Source: Oligoflexus sp.
Lineage (GTDB): Bacteria > Bdellovibrionota_B > Oligoflexia > Oligoflexales > Oligoflexaceae
DNA length: 5,482 nucleotides
NCBI GenBank assembly: GCA_030151925.1
Contig: JASLCY010000247.1
Span: forward strand, 1 to 5,482
Direction: 5' to 3'
Notes under the pieces: generated by a model
What the model saw: only the letters and a program-made list of their open reading frames with translations
Told to the model about the DNA's origin: nothing
Databases searched by the model: none
Position numbers and translations under genes: made by a program
Shown here: positions 1 to 5,482 of the stretch, one piece after another
Layout: every line of letters starts with the position of its first letter
How positions within the stretch are numbered: position 1 is the stretch's first letter

Positions 1-882
1 GCGGCCGAAGACCATGATCTGCGCGCCGGCCCTCTGCACTTCCGCATGGACTTCATCCGCGGGTTTGCCGAAGGCGACCACGGCCTCGTACTGCGTGGAG
101 TTCAGGTTGTTCTGTTTCGCCTGGCAGCGTTTGGCCATCTCTTCCCGCGTCCTGGCCCGCACGCGTTCCAGGTAGAGGTCCCGGTTCAGGCTGGGATCTG
201 ACGGAAGATGGCCGAGTATCATCGATTCCCTCAAGGAATCCACCATCTTATCGATGTCGTGGAACGAGGTCTCACGCACGTGCAGGTGGCTGAGGTTTTC
301 GGCGTGCAGCTCGTTGGCCAGCATGATGCCGGCCGCCAAGGCCTTTTCACCGTCCTCTTCGAAATTGTCGGCCACCAGTATCCTGAGCGGCTGATCGAAG
401 GCCACAGGCGCTTCGAGAGGCACGAGCAGCACGGGAACCTCGGCTTCCGACGCGATGGTGAAACCCGTCGACAGCCCCGAGAGGAAGCTGTTGCGAGCCT
501 TATCCTCGCCGCGCACGCCGCAGATGATGAGGCCGGCGTTCTTCTCCTGCGCGACGCTCAGGACCGCATCCGCTGGGAAATCGCGATAGACGTGAGTCGT
601 CACGGCTACGTCGTCCAATCCGTCGGCCAGCAGCTCGAGTTTGTCTTTCGCTTCGCGTTCTTCTTTCTCGCTGTTGGTCGATTCATAGCCGTAGTAGGGG
701 TTCAGCACGATATCCCCCGAACCCACATAGGAAAACAGGGGCCTTACGGCATGGACGAGTTCCAGGGGCGCATGGAGTTTCCGCGCCATGTAGCGAGCCG
801 CTTTGAGGAGCGCATCGTCGGAGGAATTCAGGAGTACGGCGACGACTATGGGTTTGGATTGTTTTTGGATGAGATTTGACAT
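1..882 (-). CDS. Tandem-domain universal stress protein (UspA family), C-terminus cut by window edge
   Basis: The frame is open for 294 codons from ATG at 882 to the window edge, with no stop seen. A near-perfect Shine-Dalgarno AAGGAGG lies 8 nt upstream and fixes the start. Two Usp folds are visible. Domain 1 (about residues 11-156) opens with the beta-strand PIVVAVLL and ends with the nucleotide-loop region ICGVRG (120-125), then SGLST (135-139) and VPVLLVP (149-155). Domain 2 opens with LRILVADN (166-173) and reaches AQIMVFGR at the edge, just where its own G-x2-G loop should begin, so perhaps 25-35 residues are missing. Tandem Usp proteins are soluble cytoplasmic stress proteins that often bind ATP. 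The domain 1 loop fits G-x2-G-x10-G-L-S, one residue longer than the usual x9 spacing, and the usual Asp after its first strand is absent. Domain 2 has an Asp there (D172). The gene lies 152 nt downstream of the rhodanese gene on the same strand. The family is clear; the specific role and ligand are unknown. Confidence 0.93.
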   Translation of the reverse strand, partial: MSNLIQKQSKPIVVAVLLNSSDDALLKAARYMARKLHAPLELVHAVRPLFSYVGSGDIVLNPYYGYESTNSEKEEREAKDKLELLADGLDDVAVTTHVYRDFPADAVLSVAQEKNAGLIICGVRGEDKARNSFLSGLSTGFTIASEAEVPVLLVPLEAPVAFDQPLRILVADNFEEDGEKALAAGIMLANELHAENLSHLHVRETSFHDIDKMVDSLRESMILGHLPSDPSLNRDLYLERVRARTREEMAKRCQAKQNNLNSTQYEAVVAFGKPADEVHAEVQRAGAQIMVFGR

Positions 883-890
883 GACCAGCT

Positions 891-897
891 CCTCCTT
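891..897 (-). promoter_or_regulatory. Strong ribosome binding site of the usp gene
   Basis: The minus strand reads AAGGAGG followed by 8 nt and then the ATG at 882. This is essentially the full anti-16S complement at good spacing. It decides the start codon and suggests efficient translation once the leader is accessible. Confidence 0.85.
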
Positions 898-945
898 GGG
901 GCGAGAATGTTTCACTCTCCCTTTGGATAGCAAGGAGCAGGCCAG

Positions 946-957
946 CCTCGTCCGAGG
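946..957 (-). repeat. Small inverted repeat overlapping the foot of the leader hairpin
   Basis: The minus strand reads CCTCGGACGAGG, an inverted repeat with 5-nt arms around GA. As RNA it would fold with about four pairs and a 4-nt loop. Its first two bases are also the last two bases of the 956-987 stem, so the two helices cannot both form completely. It is short enough to be chance. Confidence 0.3.
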
Positions 958-987
958 AGAAAACCCAAGCTGAGCCGGGCTTTCTCC
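956..987 (-). repeat. 11-bp-stem hairpin in the leader of the usp gene
   Basis: On the minus strand GGAGAAAGCCC (987-977) pairs with GGGTTTTCTCC (966-956) around a 10-nt loop. The stem has 11 pairs including one G-U. It lies 14-nt-plus upstream of nothing coding and about 73 nt before the usp ATG. No U-run follows it on either strand, so it is not a canonical intrinsic terminator. It could be a 5'-UTR stability or attenuation element, or a 3'-end processing hairpin of the rhodanese transcript. The pairing is seen directly; the function is inferred. Confidence 0.5.
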
Positions 988-1002
988 TGGCTGTAGGAAA
1001 GC

Positions 1003-1020
1003 GGCGACAGATCTGTCACC
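1003..1020. repeat. 18-nt hairpin with perfect 12-bp palindromic core, possible operator
   Basis: The core GACAGATCTGTC (1006-1017) is a perfect 12-bp palindrome. Read as minus-strand RNA, the pairing extends to GGUGACA-GAUC-UGUCGCC with one G-U pair. It lies 14 nt past the rhodanese stop and about 120 nt before the usp start. The six U residues on the minus-strand RNA come before the hairpin rather than after it, and the downstream side has only GCUUUCC, so an intrinsic terminator is unlikely. A dimeric-regulator operator for usp is the more natural guess, but no regulator gene or second copy is in view. Confidence 0.45.
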
Positions 1021-1034
1021 AAAAAAGAACGCTC

Positions 1035-1415
1035 CTATTTTTTAGACTTCAGAGTCATAGGGAACTGGCCGTCCATCCAGCCCCGATAACCGCCGATCAT
1101 GCTGGTAACGTTGGTATAACCCATCTTTTGGAGGTTATCCGCCGCGAGCGCCGAACGAAACCCGCCGCCGCAGTACAAAACGATAGGCGCGTTCTTGTTC
1201 GGAATTTGGGCTTCGATATCGCGTTCGATAATGCCCTTGCCGAGATGAGTGGCGAGCGGCAGATGGCCGGCCGCCCATTCTGATTCCTCTCGCACATCGA
1301 TGAAGTGGGAAAGCTCACCGCTCTCGAGCCTTTTCACGACGTCGCCGGGTTCGATCTCCTTGATATGCGGTCTTATGGACTCGACTAGCTGCAAAAATCC
1401 CGGCGAATGCTTCAT
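1035..1415 (-). CDS. Single-domain rhodanese-like sulfurtransferase
   Basis: This complete 126-residue protein is one rhodanese domain with a short N-terminal lead of about 17 residues. The family signatures appear in order: IDVREESEW (39-47), GHLPLATHLGKG (50-61), the active-site loop CGGGFRS (82-88) with nucleophile Cys82 and Arg87 closing a six-residue C-x4-R loop, and the C-terminal GGYRGW (108-113). Members accept a sulfane sulfur on the Cys as persulfide and pass it to cyanide, thiols or proteins. The physiological acceptor cannot be told from sequence. The catalytic loop is intact and there is no signal peptide, so the protein should be active in the cytoplasm. The start at 1415 is supported by GAGGGAGA upstream. 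It is transcribed divergently from the efflux genes and is the upstream partner of usp, with a 152-nt gap that makes co-transcription possible but unproven. It is too short for a two-domain TST/SseA enzyme. Confidence 0.97.
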   Translation of the reverse strand: MKHSPGFLQLVESIRPHIKEIEPGDVVKRLESGELSHFIDVREESEWAAGHLPLATHLGKGIIERDIEAQIPNKNAPIVLYCGGGFRSALAADNLQKMGYTNVTSMIGGYRGWMDGQFPMTLKSKK

Positions 1416-1422
1416 GCCAATA

Positions 1423-1430
1423 TCTCCCTC
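1423..1430 (-). promoter_or_regulatory. Ribosome binding site of the rhodanese gene
   Basis: The minus strand reads GAGGGAGA, with the GGAG core at 1427-1424 placed 8 nt before the ATG at 1415. An upstream ATG at 1432-1430 overlaps this site but is out of frame and ends after six codons, so 1415 is the preferred start. Confidence 0.65.
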
Positions 1431-1450
1431 ATGAAAGAGTCAGTCGACCT

Positions 1451-1463
1451 TTTCTCTGAGAAA
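1451..1463. repeat. 6-bp inverted repeat with 1-nt spacer
   Basis: TTTCTC (1451-1456) and GAGAAA (1458-1463) are perfect inverted arms around a single T. It adjoins the 1463-1483 repeat and lies within the likely leader or promoter of the rhodanese gene. It is short and could be chance, but the two symmetric elements side by side are worth noting. Confidence 0.3.
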
Positions 1464-1483
1464 GCCTGAAAAAAGCTCAGGCT
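1463..1483. repeat. 7-bp inverted repeat, possible operator
   Basis: AGCCTGA (1463-1469) and TCAGGCT (1477-1483) are perfect inverted arms around a 7-nt spacer that is A-rich on the plus strand. The right arm abuts the minus-strand TTGACA box, so the repeat fills the would-be -35/-10 spacer of a rhodanese promoter, a classic repressor position. Equally it could fold as a leader hairpin if transcription starts further upstream. The symmetry is seen; the function is inferred. Confidence 0.4.
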
Positions 1484-1516
1484 GTCAACAAAATACTGGC
1501 GATTTCCGCTGGGATC

Positions 1517-1539
1517 TTGCAGGATTGGGCGATGCAATC
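1517..1539. repeat. Overlapping short inverted repeats just upstream of the outer-membrane factor gene
   Basis: TTGCA (1517-1521) pairs with TGCAA (1533-1537), and GATTG (1523-1527) pairs with CAATC (1535-1539). The right arms overlap, so only one pairing can form at a time. They sit directly before the GGAG ribosome binding site at 1540-1543. Five-base arms occur often by chance, so this is a weak candidate for translational or repressor control. Confidence 0.25.
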
Positions 1540-1543
1540 GGAG
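1540..1543 (+). promoter_or_regulatory. Ribosome binding site of the outer-membrane factor gene
   Basis: GGAG lies 8 nt before the ATG at 1552 and supports that start. The nearby ATG at 1546 is followed at once by TGA and can be ignored. The GTG at 1548 opens another frame without a signal peptide or recognisable protein. Confidence 0.65.
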
Positions 1544-1551
1544 TGATGTGA

Positions 1552-3093
1552 ATGGCGAAAATCAGGCGCCCGTTAGGGCCGTATTTGCTCATTGGAATCG
1601 GTTGGCTTTCAGCTTCCTCTCTTCTCTACGCGGAAGATCCCGCGGAAACCTTGACCCTCGAGGCTTACCTGGCCAGCGTCCGCGACAGCAACAAGACGCT
1701 CAGGGCCTCGGTCGCGACCATAAGCGCCGGCGAGCTGCGCACGACTTCTCCCGATATCATGTTCTCGCCGCAGTTCTTCAGCCAGGCGACTCATACGATC
1801 GACGAAAAACCCGTCAATAACCCCTTGGCCCCGACGCGGATCGAGGCGACCCAGCTGAGCTTCGGGATTCAGAAGCTCTGGGAAAGCGGCCTGCAATCGC
1901 AGGTGAGCTTCAACATGACCAAGGTGAACCTCGATCAGCCCGACCTCCCGGAAACGATACGGATTCCCTTTTCGTTGCCGAATCCCCTGGTCGCCGGCGG
2001 CACCCTGACGACCGCCGCGACCGTGACGAACCCGCTTCGTTCCGTACTGCCCCAGACCGATTATACCGAGGCCCGCACGCAGATCGATCTGGTGCAGCCG
2101 CTGTGGAAGAACGCCCAGGGCCGCGATGCCGAGCTCCTTCGCGAGAGCACGCTGACCAAGATCTCGATGCAGACGCTCGGCGAACGCTTCAAGAGCAAGA
2201 GCCTGATGGCCCAGGCCGAGGCCGTGTACTGGCAGCTCGCTCTCGCCCAGGAAGCGGTGCGGACCCAGGAGGGCAGCATCGCGCGTTTTCAGAAGATCCG
2301 CGATTGGGCGAAACAACGGGCGAACAGCCAGCTCGGCGACAAGGCCGATTTCCTCCAGGCGGACTCAGGTCTTAGGGTCAAGCAGTTCGAGCTCGAACAG
2401 GCGAAGAAGGACCGCAACGCCCTGCAGCGGGTGTTCAACACCCTGCGCAACGTGCCCGGCGACGAGGGTGAGGTCAAACTCTCGCCGCTCAGCGCTCAGG
2501 CGTTGATGAACTTCGCGCAGAAGCAGGGCGCGGAGATCAAACGCCTCGACGTCGAGGCGGCCAAGCAAGCCGTGAAGCTCGCCGACGTCGAAGTCGAGCA
2601 GAGTCGCGAGAAGTACAAGGCGCAGCTCGACGTCTTCGGCTCGGCGGCTTTCAACTCGCTCGAGAAACAGCCCGACGACGCGATCCGCGAAGCCGTCCAG
2701 ACCAAGAATCCGACCTATGTGGTCGGCCTGAAGTTCAGCACGCCCCTCGATCACGACATCATCAATCGGGACCGCGAAGGCCTGATCCGCACCAGCCAGG
2801 CGGCGAAGCTGGACGCGGAGGCCAAGCAGTTCGCGGCGCAGCAGGAGTGGGACGATCTGCTCCAGCAGCTGAAGGAGGCGGAGACCCGGCTCAGGCTGTC
2901 GAACGAAATCGAGGTCGCCCAGAAAGAGAAGCTCAACTACGAGAAACAGAGATTGAGCGTCGGCCGCACGACGACCTACCAGACTCTCCTGTTCGAGCAG
3001 GATTACGCCAACGCGCAGCTCGCCACGATCAAAGCCAAGGCCGACATACTCGGTATAGTCGCCAAACTCAAATCCTATGGGGATGACGCATGA
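1552..3093 (+). CDS. TolC-family outer-membrane efflux factor
   Basis: This complete 513-residue precursor starts with a signal peptide: basic MAKIRR, hydrophobic core about 11-25, and likely cleavage after LLYA (Ala27). The mature protein shows the internal duplication of outer-membrane factors. The first half has a helix at about 33-63, beta-like segments, QPLWKNAQGR (182-191) and a long coiled-coil helix from about 192 to 300. The second half has helix 314-355, beta strands at about 357-372 and 387-399, TPLDHDIINRDREG (397-410), and coiled coil 411-508. The C-terminal VGRTTTYQTLL segment (470-480) is typical of the family. The trimer forms a barrel in the outer membrane and a helical tunnel across the periplasm that docks to an RND pump through an adaptor. 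The first half seems to carry an extra beta-hairpin (100-128) and a Thr/Pro-rich loop (131-168) compared with E. coli TolC. The end overlaps the pump gene by 4 nt, so the two are co-transcribed and probably translationally coupled. The substrate is unknown. Confidence 0.96.
   Translation: MAKIRRPLGPYLLIGIGWLSASSLLYAEDPAETLTLEAYLASVRDSNKTLRASVATISAGELRTTSPDIMFSPQFFSQATHTIDEKPVNNPLAPTRIEATQLSFGIQKLWESGLQSQVSFNMTKVNLDQPDLPETIRIPFSLPNPLVAGGTLTTAATVTNPLRSVLPQTDYTEARTQIDLVQPLWKNAQGRDAELLRESTLTKISMQTLGERFKSKSLMAQAEAVYWQLALAQEAVRTQEGSIARFQKIRDWAKQRANSQLGDKADFLQADSGLRVKQFELEQAKKDRNALQRVFNTLRNVPGDEGEVKLSPLSAQALMNFAQKQGAEIKRLDVEAAKQAVKLADVEVEQSREKYKAQLDVFGSAAFNSLEKQPDDAIREAVQTKNPTYVVGLKFSTPLDHDIINRDREGLIRTSQAAKLDAEAKQFAAQQEWDDLLQQLKEAETRLRLSNEIEVAQKEKLNYEKQRLSVGRTTTYQTLLFEQDYANAQLATIKAKADILGIVAKLKSYGDDA
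3079..3093 (+). other. ATGA stop-start overlap with internal ribosome binding site
   Basis: The pump ATG (3090-3092) shares bases with the TGA stop (3091-3093) of the outer-membrane factor gene. GGGGA at 3079-3083 lies 6 nt before the ATG. The arrangement indicates translational coupling and balanced synthesis of channel and pump. It also fixes the pump start, which begins with the expected RND N-terminus (MKLADLAIKRPVF). Confidence 0.85.
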
Positions 3094-5482
3094 AACTCGC
3101 TGATCTCGCGATCAAACGGCCGGTCTTCATCACCTCCATCGTCGCCACGATGCTGCTCGTCGGCTTCCTGTCCTTCAAAAGGCTCGGCGTCGACCTGTTC
3201 CCGAACATCACCTTCCCCGTGATCACCGTCTTCACCCCTTATCCGGGCGCCGGGCCGAAGGAGATCGAAACCCTGATCTCGAAGGTGTTCGAAGAAGAGA
3301 TCGCCTCGACTCCCGGCCTCAAGGCCGTCCGTTCGATGAACCGCGAGGGCCTCAGCATCGTGAGCGCCGAGTTCACCCTGGAGACCGACGTGAAATACGC
3401 GGAGCAGCAGATCCGCGACAAGGTCTCGGCCGCCAAGCATAAACTCCCGGCCGACGCGCAGGAGCCTTTGATCAGGCGCCTGGACCCCAGCGATCAGCCG
3501 ATCAGCACGATCGCGATCGAGGCGGACCTGCCGCCGACCGAGCTCTTCGACCTCGCCGACCGCGTGATCCGGCCTTCGTTCGAGCAGATCCCGCAGGTCG
3601 CGCTCGTGGAAGTGGTGGGCGGCCGCAAAAGGGAAGTGCACGTCGTCCTCGATCGCAACAAACTCAAGCAGCACGAGCTCTCCGTCTCCATCGTCGCGAA
3701 CCGGCTCAAGGCCGCGGGCATGAATATCCCGGCCGGCAAAGTCACGGAAGGCGCCAAGGATTCGACCTTCCGCACCCTCGGCGAATTCGCGAGCCTCGAT
3801 GAGATCGGGGCCACGGTCGTGAACTTCATCGGCAACGAAGTCGCGGTCCGCGTCCGCGATCTCGGGACCGTGCAGGACGCGATGAAGGACGAGCTCAACC
3901 GGACCTACTACAACGGCAAGCCCGCCGTCTTCATCCAGATCCATAGGCAGTCCGGCGCCAACACTCTGAAAGTCGTGCAGAGCGTGATGAAGAAACTCGA
4001 GGAATCCAAGCCCCGCCTGGCGAACATGAAGGGCCATCCCAAGCTGAGCCTGATCCGCGACGGCTCGAAGATGATCCGCGATAACGTCGAGGACGTGCAG
4101 GAATCCATCCTCTACGGGATAGTCCTGACGATCGTGGTGGTCTATTTCTTCCTCGGCAGCGGCCGCTCCACGCTGATCACCGGCCTGGCCCTGCCGAACT
4201 CCCTGCTCGGCGCCTTCGTCCTGATGCAGGCCTGCGGTTTCACCATCAACGTCATGACCCTGCTCGCGCTCAGCCTCGCCGTCGGCCTGCTCGTCGACGA
4301 TGCGATCGTGGTGCGGGAGAATATCTTCCGGCATATCGAACTCGGCGAGAAACCGGCGGTCGCGGCCTACAAGGGCACCGCGGAGGTCACGCTCGCGGTC
4401 GTGGCGACGACGCTCGCCGTGATCGCGGTCTTCGGCCCCATCGCGTTCCTCCAGGGCATCATCGGGCAGTTCTTCAAAGAGTTCGGCCTCACCATCTGTT
4501 TTGCGATGGCGATCTCGCTCTTCGACGCGCTGACCGTGGCGCCCATGCTCTCCGCTTACCTCGCCGGGCGGCACTCGACCGAGGAGAAGCACGGCCTCTA
4601 CTACTATACGCTCGGCGCCGTGCTGCGCGGCTTCAACTGGATCCAGGACAGGCTGGAAGACTTCTACGTCCTCCTGCTCCGAGGCGTGATGCGCGTGCCG
4701 TGGCTGGTGCTGCTGGTGGCGATCGCTCTCTTCGTCGGTTCGCTCTTCCTCGCGAAGGCGGTGCCGAAGACCTTCCTCCCGGCGCAGGATTTCGGTGAAT
4801 TCCTGGTATCGCTCGACCTGCCGCCCGGTACGAGCCTCGAGGCGATGTCGCAGCGGGCGGTCGCCGCGGACGCCATCATCCGCAGCTTCCCCGAGGTCGA
4901 CCACACCGCTCTCACCGTAGGGCGGGACGGCGAGATCGATTACGCGGAATTCTTCGTCCAGCTCGTGCCGCGCAAGGCGCGCGCGGAAGATACCTCGCAG
5001 TTCAAGGACCGGCTGCGGGCGCGGCTCAAGGGCGAATTCGCCGACGCGAAGCCCATCGTGAAGGACATCGACATCATCGGCGGCAATCTCAGGCCTTTCA
5101 TGGTCAACGTGCTGGGCGAGAATTTCGATGACATCGAGAAGACCGCGACGCAGCTCTTCAACAAACTGAAGGCTAATCCCGCCCTGAAAGACGTCGATAT
5201 CAGCTATTCGCCGGGCAAGCCGGAGGTGCAGGTCTCGATCGATCCGAAGAAGGCGGAGAAGCTCGGCGTGATGGTGAATTCGGTCGGCCTCGAGCTGCGG
5301 TCGCAGGTCGAAGGCGCGACGCCGGCCGTCTACCGCGACGGCGGCGAAGAGTATGACGTGCGGCTGCGCGTGCAGGAGGAGCAGCGCAACCTCGTCCAGA
5401 ACTGGGAGCGCATCTACGTCCCGAACATGAATTACTTCAACGTGCGGCTGGCCGACGTCGCCTCGTATAAAAGGGTCGAAGG
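3090..5482 (+). CDS. RND efflux pump, AcrB/HAE-1-like inner-membrane permease, 3' end cut
   Basis: The frame is open for 797 codons to the edge. RND pumps are usually about 1,020-1,050 residues, so roughly 230-250 are missing. The order matches the family: TM1 (about 11-29), first periplasmic porter loop (about 31-335) with TPYPGAGPKE (49-58), KLPAD (118-122) and NIPAGK (212-217), TM2 (338-356), TM3 (362-381), TM4 with GLLVDDAIVVREN (399-411), TM5 (432-450), TM6 (465-489), an amphipathic linker helix, TM7 (537-556), and most of the second porter loop with FLPAQDFGEF (562-571). Asp403 and Asp404 match the proton-relay pair Asp407/Asp408 of AcrB. The pair argues against heavy-metal (CusA-type) pumps, which have a single Asp here. 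The TM10 Lys of the relay lies beyond the window. The protein works as a trimer, exporting substrate from periplasm or membrane in exchange for protons through an adaptor and the TolC-like partner upstream. Substrates cannot be predicted. Confidence 0.97.
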   Translation, partial: MKLADLAIKRPVFITSIVATMLLVGFLSFKRLGVDLFPNITFPVITVFTPYPGAGPKEIETLISKVFEEEIASTPGLKAVRSMNREGLSIVSAEFTLETDVKYAEQQIRDKVSAAKHKLPADAQEPLIRRLDPSDQPISTIAIEADLPPTELFDLADRVIRPSFEQIPQVALVEVVGGRKREVHVVLDRNKLKQHELSVSIVANRLKAAGMNIPAGKVTEGAKDSTFRTLGEFASLDEIGATVVNFIGNEVAVRVRDLGTVQDAMKDELNRTYYNGKPAVFIQIHRQSGANTLKVVQSVMKKLEESKPRLANMKGHPKLSLIRDGSKMIRDNVEDVQESILYGIVLTIVVVYFFLGSGRSTLITGLALPNSLLGAFVLMQACGFTINVMTLLALSLAVGLLVDDAIVVRENIFRHIELGEKPAVAAYKGTAEVTLAVVATTLAVIAVFGPIAFLQGIIGQFFKEFGLTICFAMAISLFDALTVAPMLSAYLAGRHSTEEKHGLYYYTLGAVLRGFNWIQDRLEDFYVLLLRGVMRVPWLVLLVAIALFVGSLFLAKAVPKTFLPAQDFGEFLVSLDLPPGTSLEAMSQRAVAADAIIRSFPEVDHTALTVGRDGEIDYAEFFVQLVPRKARAEDTSQFKDRLRARLKGEFADAKPIVKDIDIIGGNLRPFMVNVLGENFDDIEKTATQLFNKLKANPALKDVDISYSPGKPEVQVSIDPKKAEKLGVMVNSVGLELRSQVEGATPAVYRDGGEEYDVRLRVQEEQRNLVQNWERIYVPNMNYFNVRLADVASYKRVE

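Larger units (their letters stand above)
1416..1551. promoter_or_regulatory. Divergent intergenic region between rhodanese and efflux genes
   Basis: These 136 bp must hold the promoters of both directions, since both flanking genes start here. A perfect TTGACA box reads on the minus strand at 1488-1483, but the positions 16-18 nt further (around 1466-1459) give only GC-rich or CTTTCT-like hexamers, far from TATAAT. I see no convincing sigma-70 pair for the plus strand, and no sigma-54 -24/-12 pair in either direction. Several short inverted repeats lie inside. The region's role follows from the layout; the exact promoters are not resolved. Confidence 0.6.

Noticed and set aside
208..879. A 223-codon plus-strand open frame opposite the usp gene
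   Set aside because: The minus strand encodes a clear two-domain Usp with a strong ribosome binding site. The plus-strand translation matches no family I know and is a shadow of the codon bias.
1003..1034. An intrinsic terminator after the rhodanese gene
   Set aside because: The hairpin is present, but the run of six U residues precedes it on the minus-strand RNA. After the hairpin there are only three U residues in GCUUUCC, so the geometry is wrong.
1412..1432. A six-codon minus-strand leader frame (ATG at 1432-1430) whose TGA overlaps the rhodanese ATG
   Set aside because: It has no ribosome binding site of its own and overlaps the purine-rich site of the rhodanese gene. It has no amino-acid bias suggesting attenuation, so a chance ATG is most likely.
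1500..1535. A sigma-54 promoter before the outer-membrane factor gene
   Set aside because: GG and GC dinucleotides are present, but the spacing is 10 or fewer positions instead of the required 12 between the two elements.
1609..2316. A 235-codon minus-strand open frame inside the outer-membrane factor gene
   Set aside because: It is fully covered by a signal-peptide-bearing TolC-family protein with internal repeats. The antisense product shows no domain.
4284..4322. Arg409 in the TM4 motif VDDAIVVREN, where AcrB has Val, as a possible novel proton-relay change
   Set aside because: The VVREN form recurs in a large branch of RND pumps as far as I recall. It lies one to two turns beyond the Asp pair near the cytoplasmic end, so it is a subgroup signature rather than an oddity.
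3075..4904. A 609-codon open frame on the minus strand, antisense to the RND pump gene
   Set aside because: The plus strand encodes an unmistakable RND pump over the whole stretch. The antisense product is low-complexity and rich in Asp, Glu, Arg, His and Gly, as expected from reading C/G-ending codons backwards. It has no recognisable domain and its open length is explained by scarcity of A/T-rich stop codons.

Overview
This window is an ordinary piece of a GC-rich Gram-negative chromosome. It carries four protein genes in two divergent groups, and both end genes run off the window. An outer-membrane factor coupled to an RND inner-membrane pump requires a two-membrane cell. The strong C/G-ending codon bias and the sequence style of the pump resemble Deltaproteobacteria or Bdellovibrionota-like lineages, but that placement is an impression, not something the window proves. 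I saw no RNA genes, insertion sequences, phage genes, CRISPR arrays or toxin-antitoxin genes.

Left group, minus strand (1-1415): a single-domain rhodanese sulfurtransferase (1035-1415) lies upstream of a tandem-domain universal stress protein (1-882, C-terminus cut by the window edge). The 152-bp gap between them holds a perfect 12-bp palindrome inside an 18-nt hairpin and an 11-bp-stem hairpin. Neither is followed by a U-run, so they look more like leader or operator structures than intrinsic terminators.

Centre (1416-1551): a 136-bp divergent intergenic region with several short inverted repeats. A perfect TTGACA box faces the rhodanese gene but lacks a convincing -10 partner.

Right group, plus strand (1552-5482): a TolC-family outer-membrane factor (1552-3093) overlaps by 4 nt (ATGA) an AcrB/HAE-1-like RND pump gene (from 3090), which is cut at the right edge after 797 codons. 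Together they should form the outer-membrane channel and inner-membrane motor of a tripartite efflux system driven by proton motive force. The periplasmic adaptor (membrane fusion protein) is neither between nor before them, so it must lie downstream or elsewhere.

The two groups suit stress tolerance (sulfur or cyanide handling, general stress, toxic-compound export), but no sequence evidence links them beyond adjacency. The points most worth a second look are the structured usp leader, the palindrome, the inverted repeat in the divergent promoter region, the extra beta-hairpin predicted in the outer-membrane factor, and the unequal nucleotide-site residues of the Usp domains. I found no convincing undescribed system.
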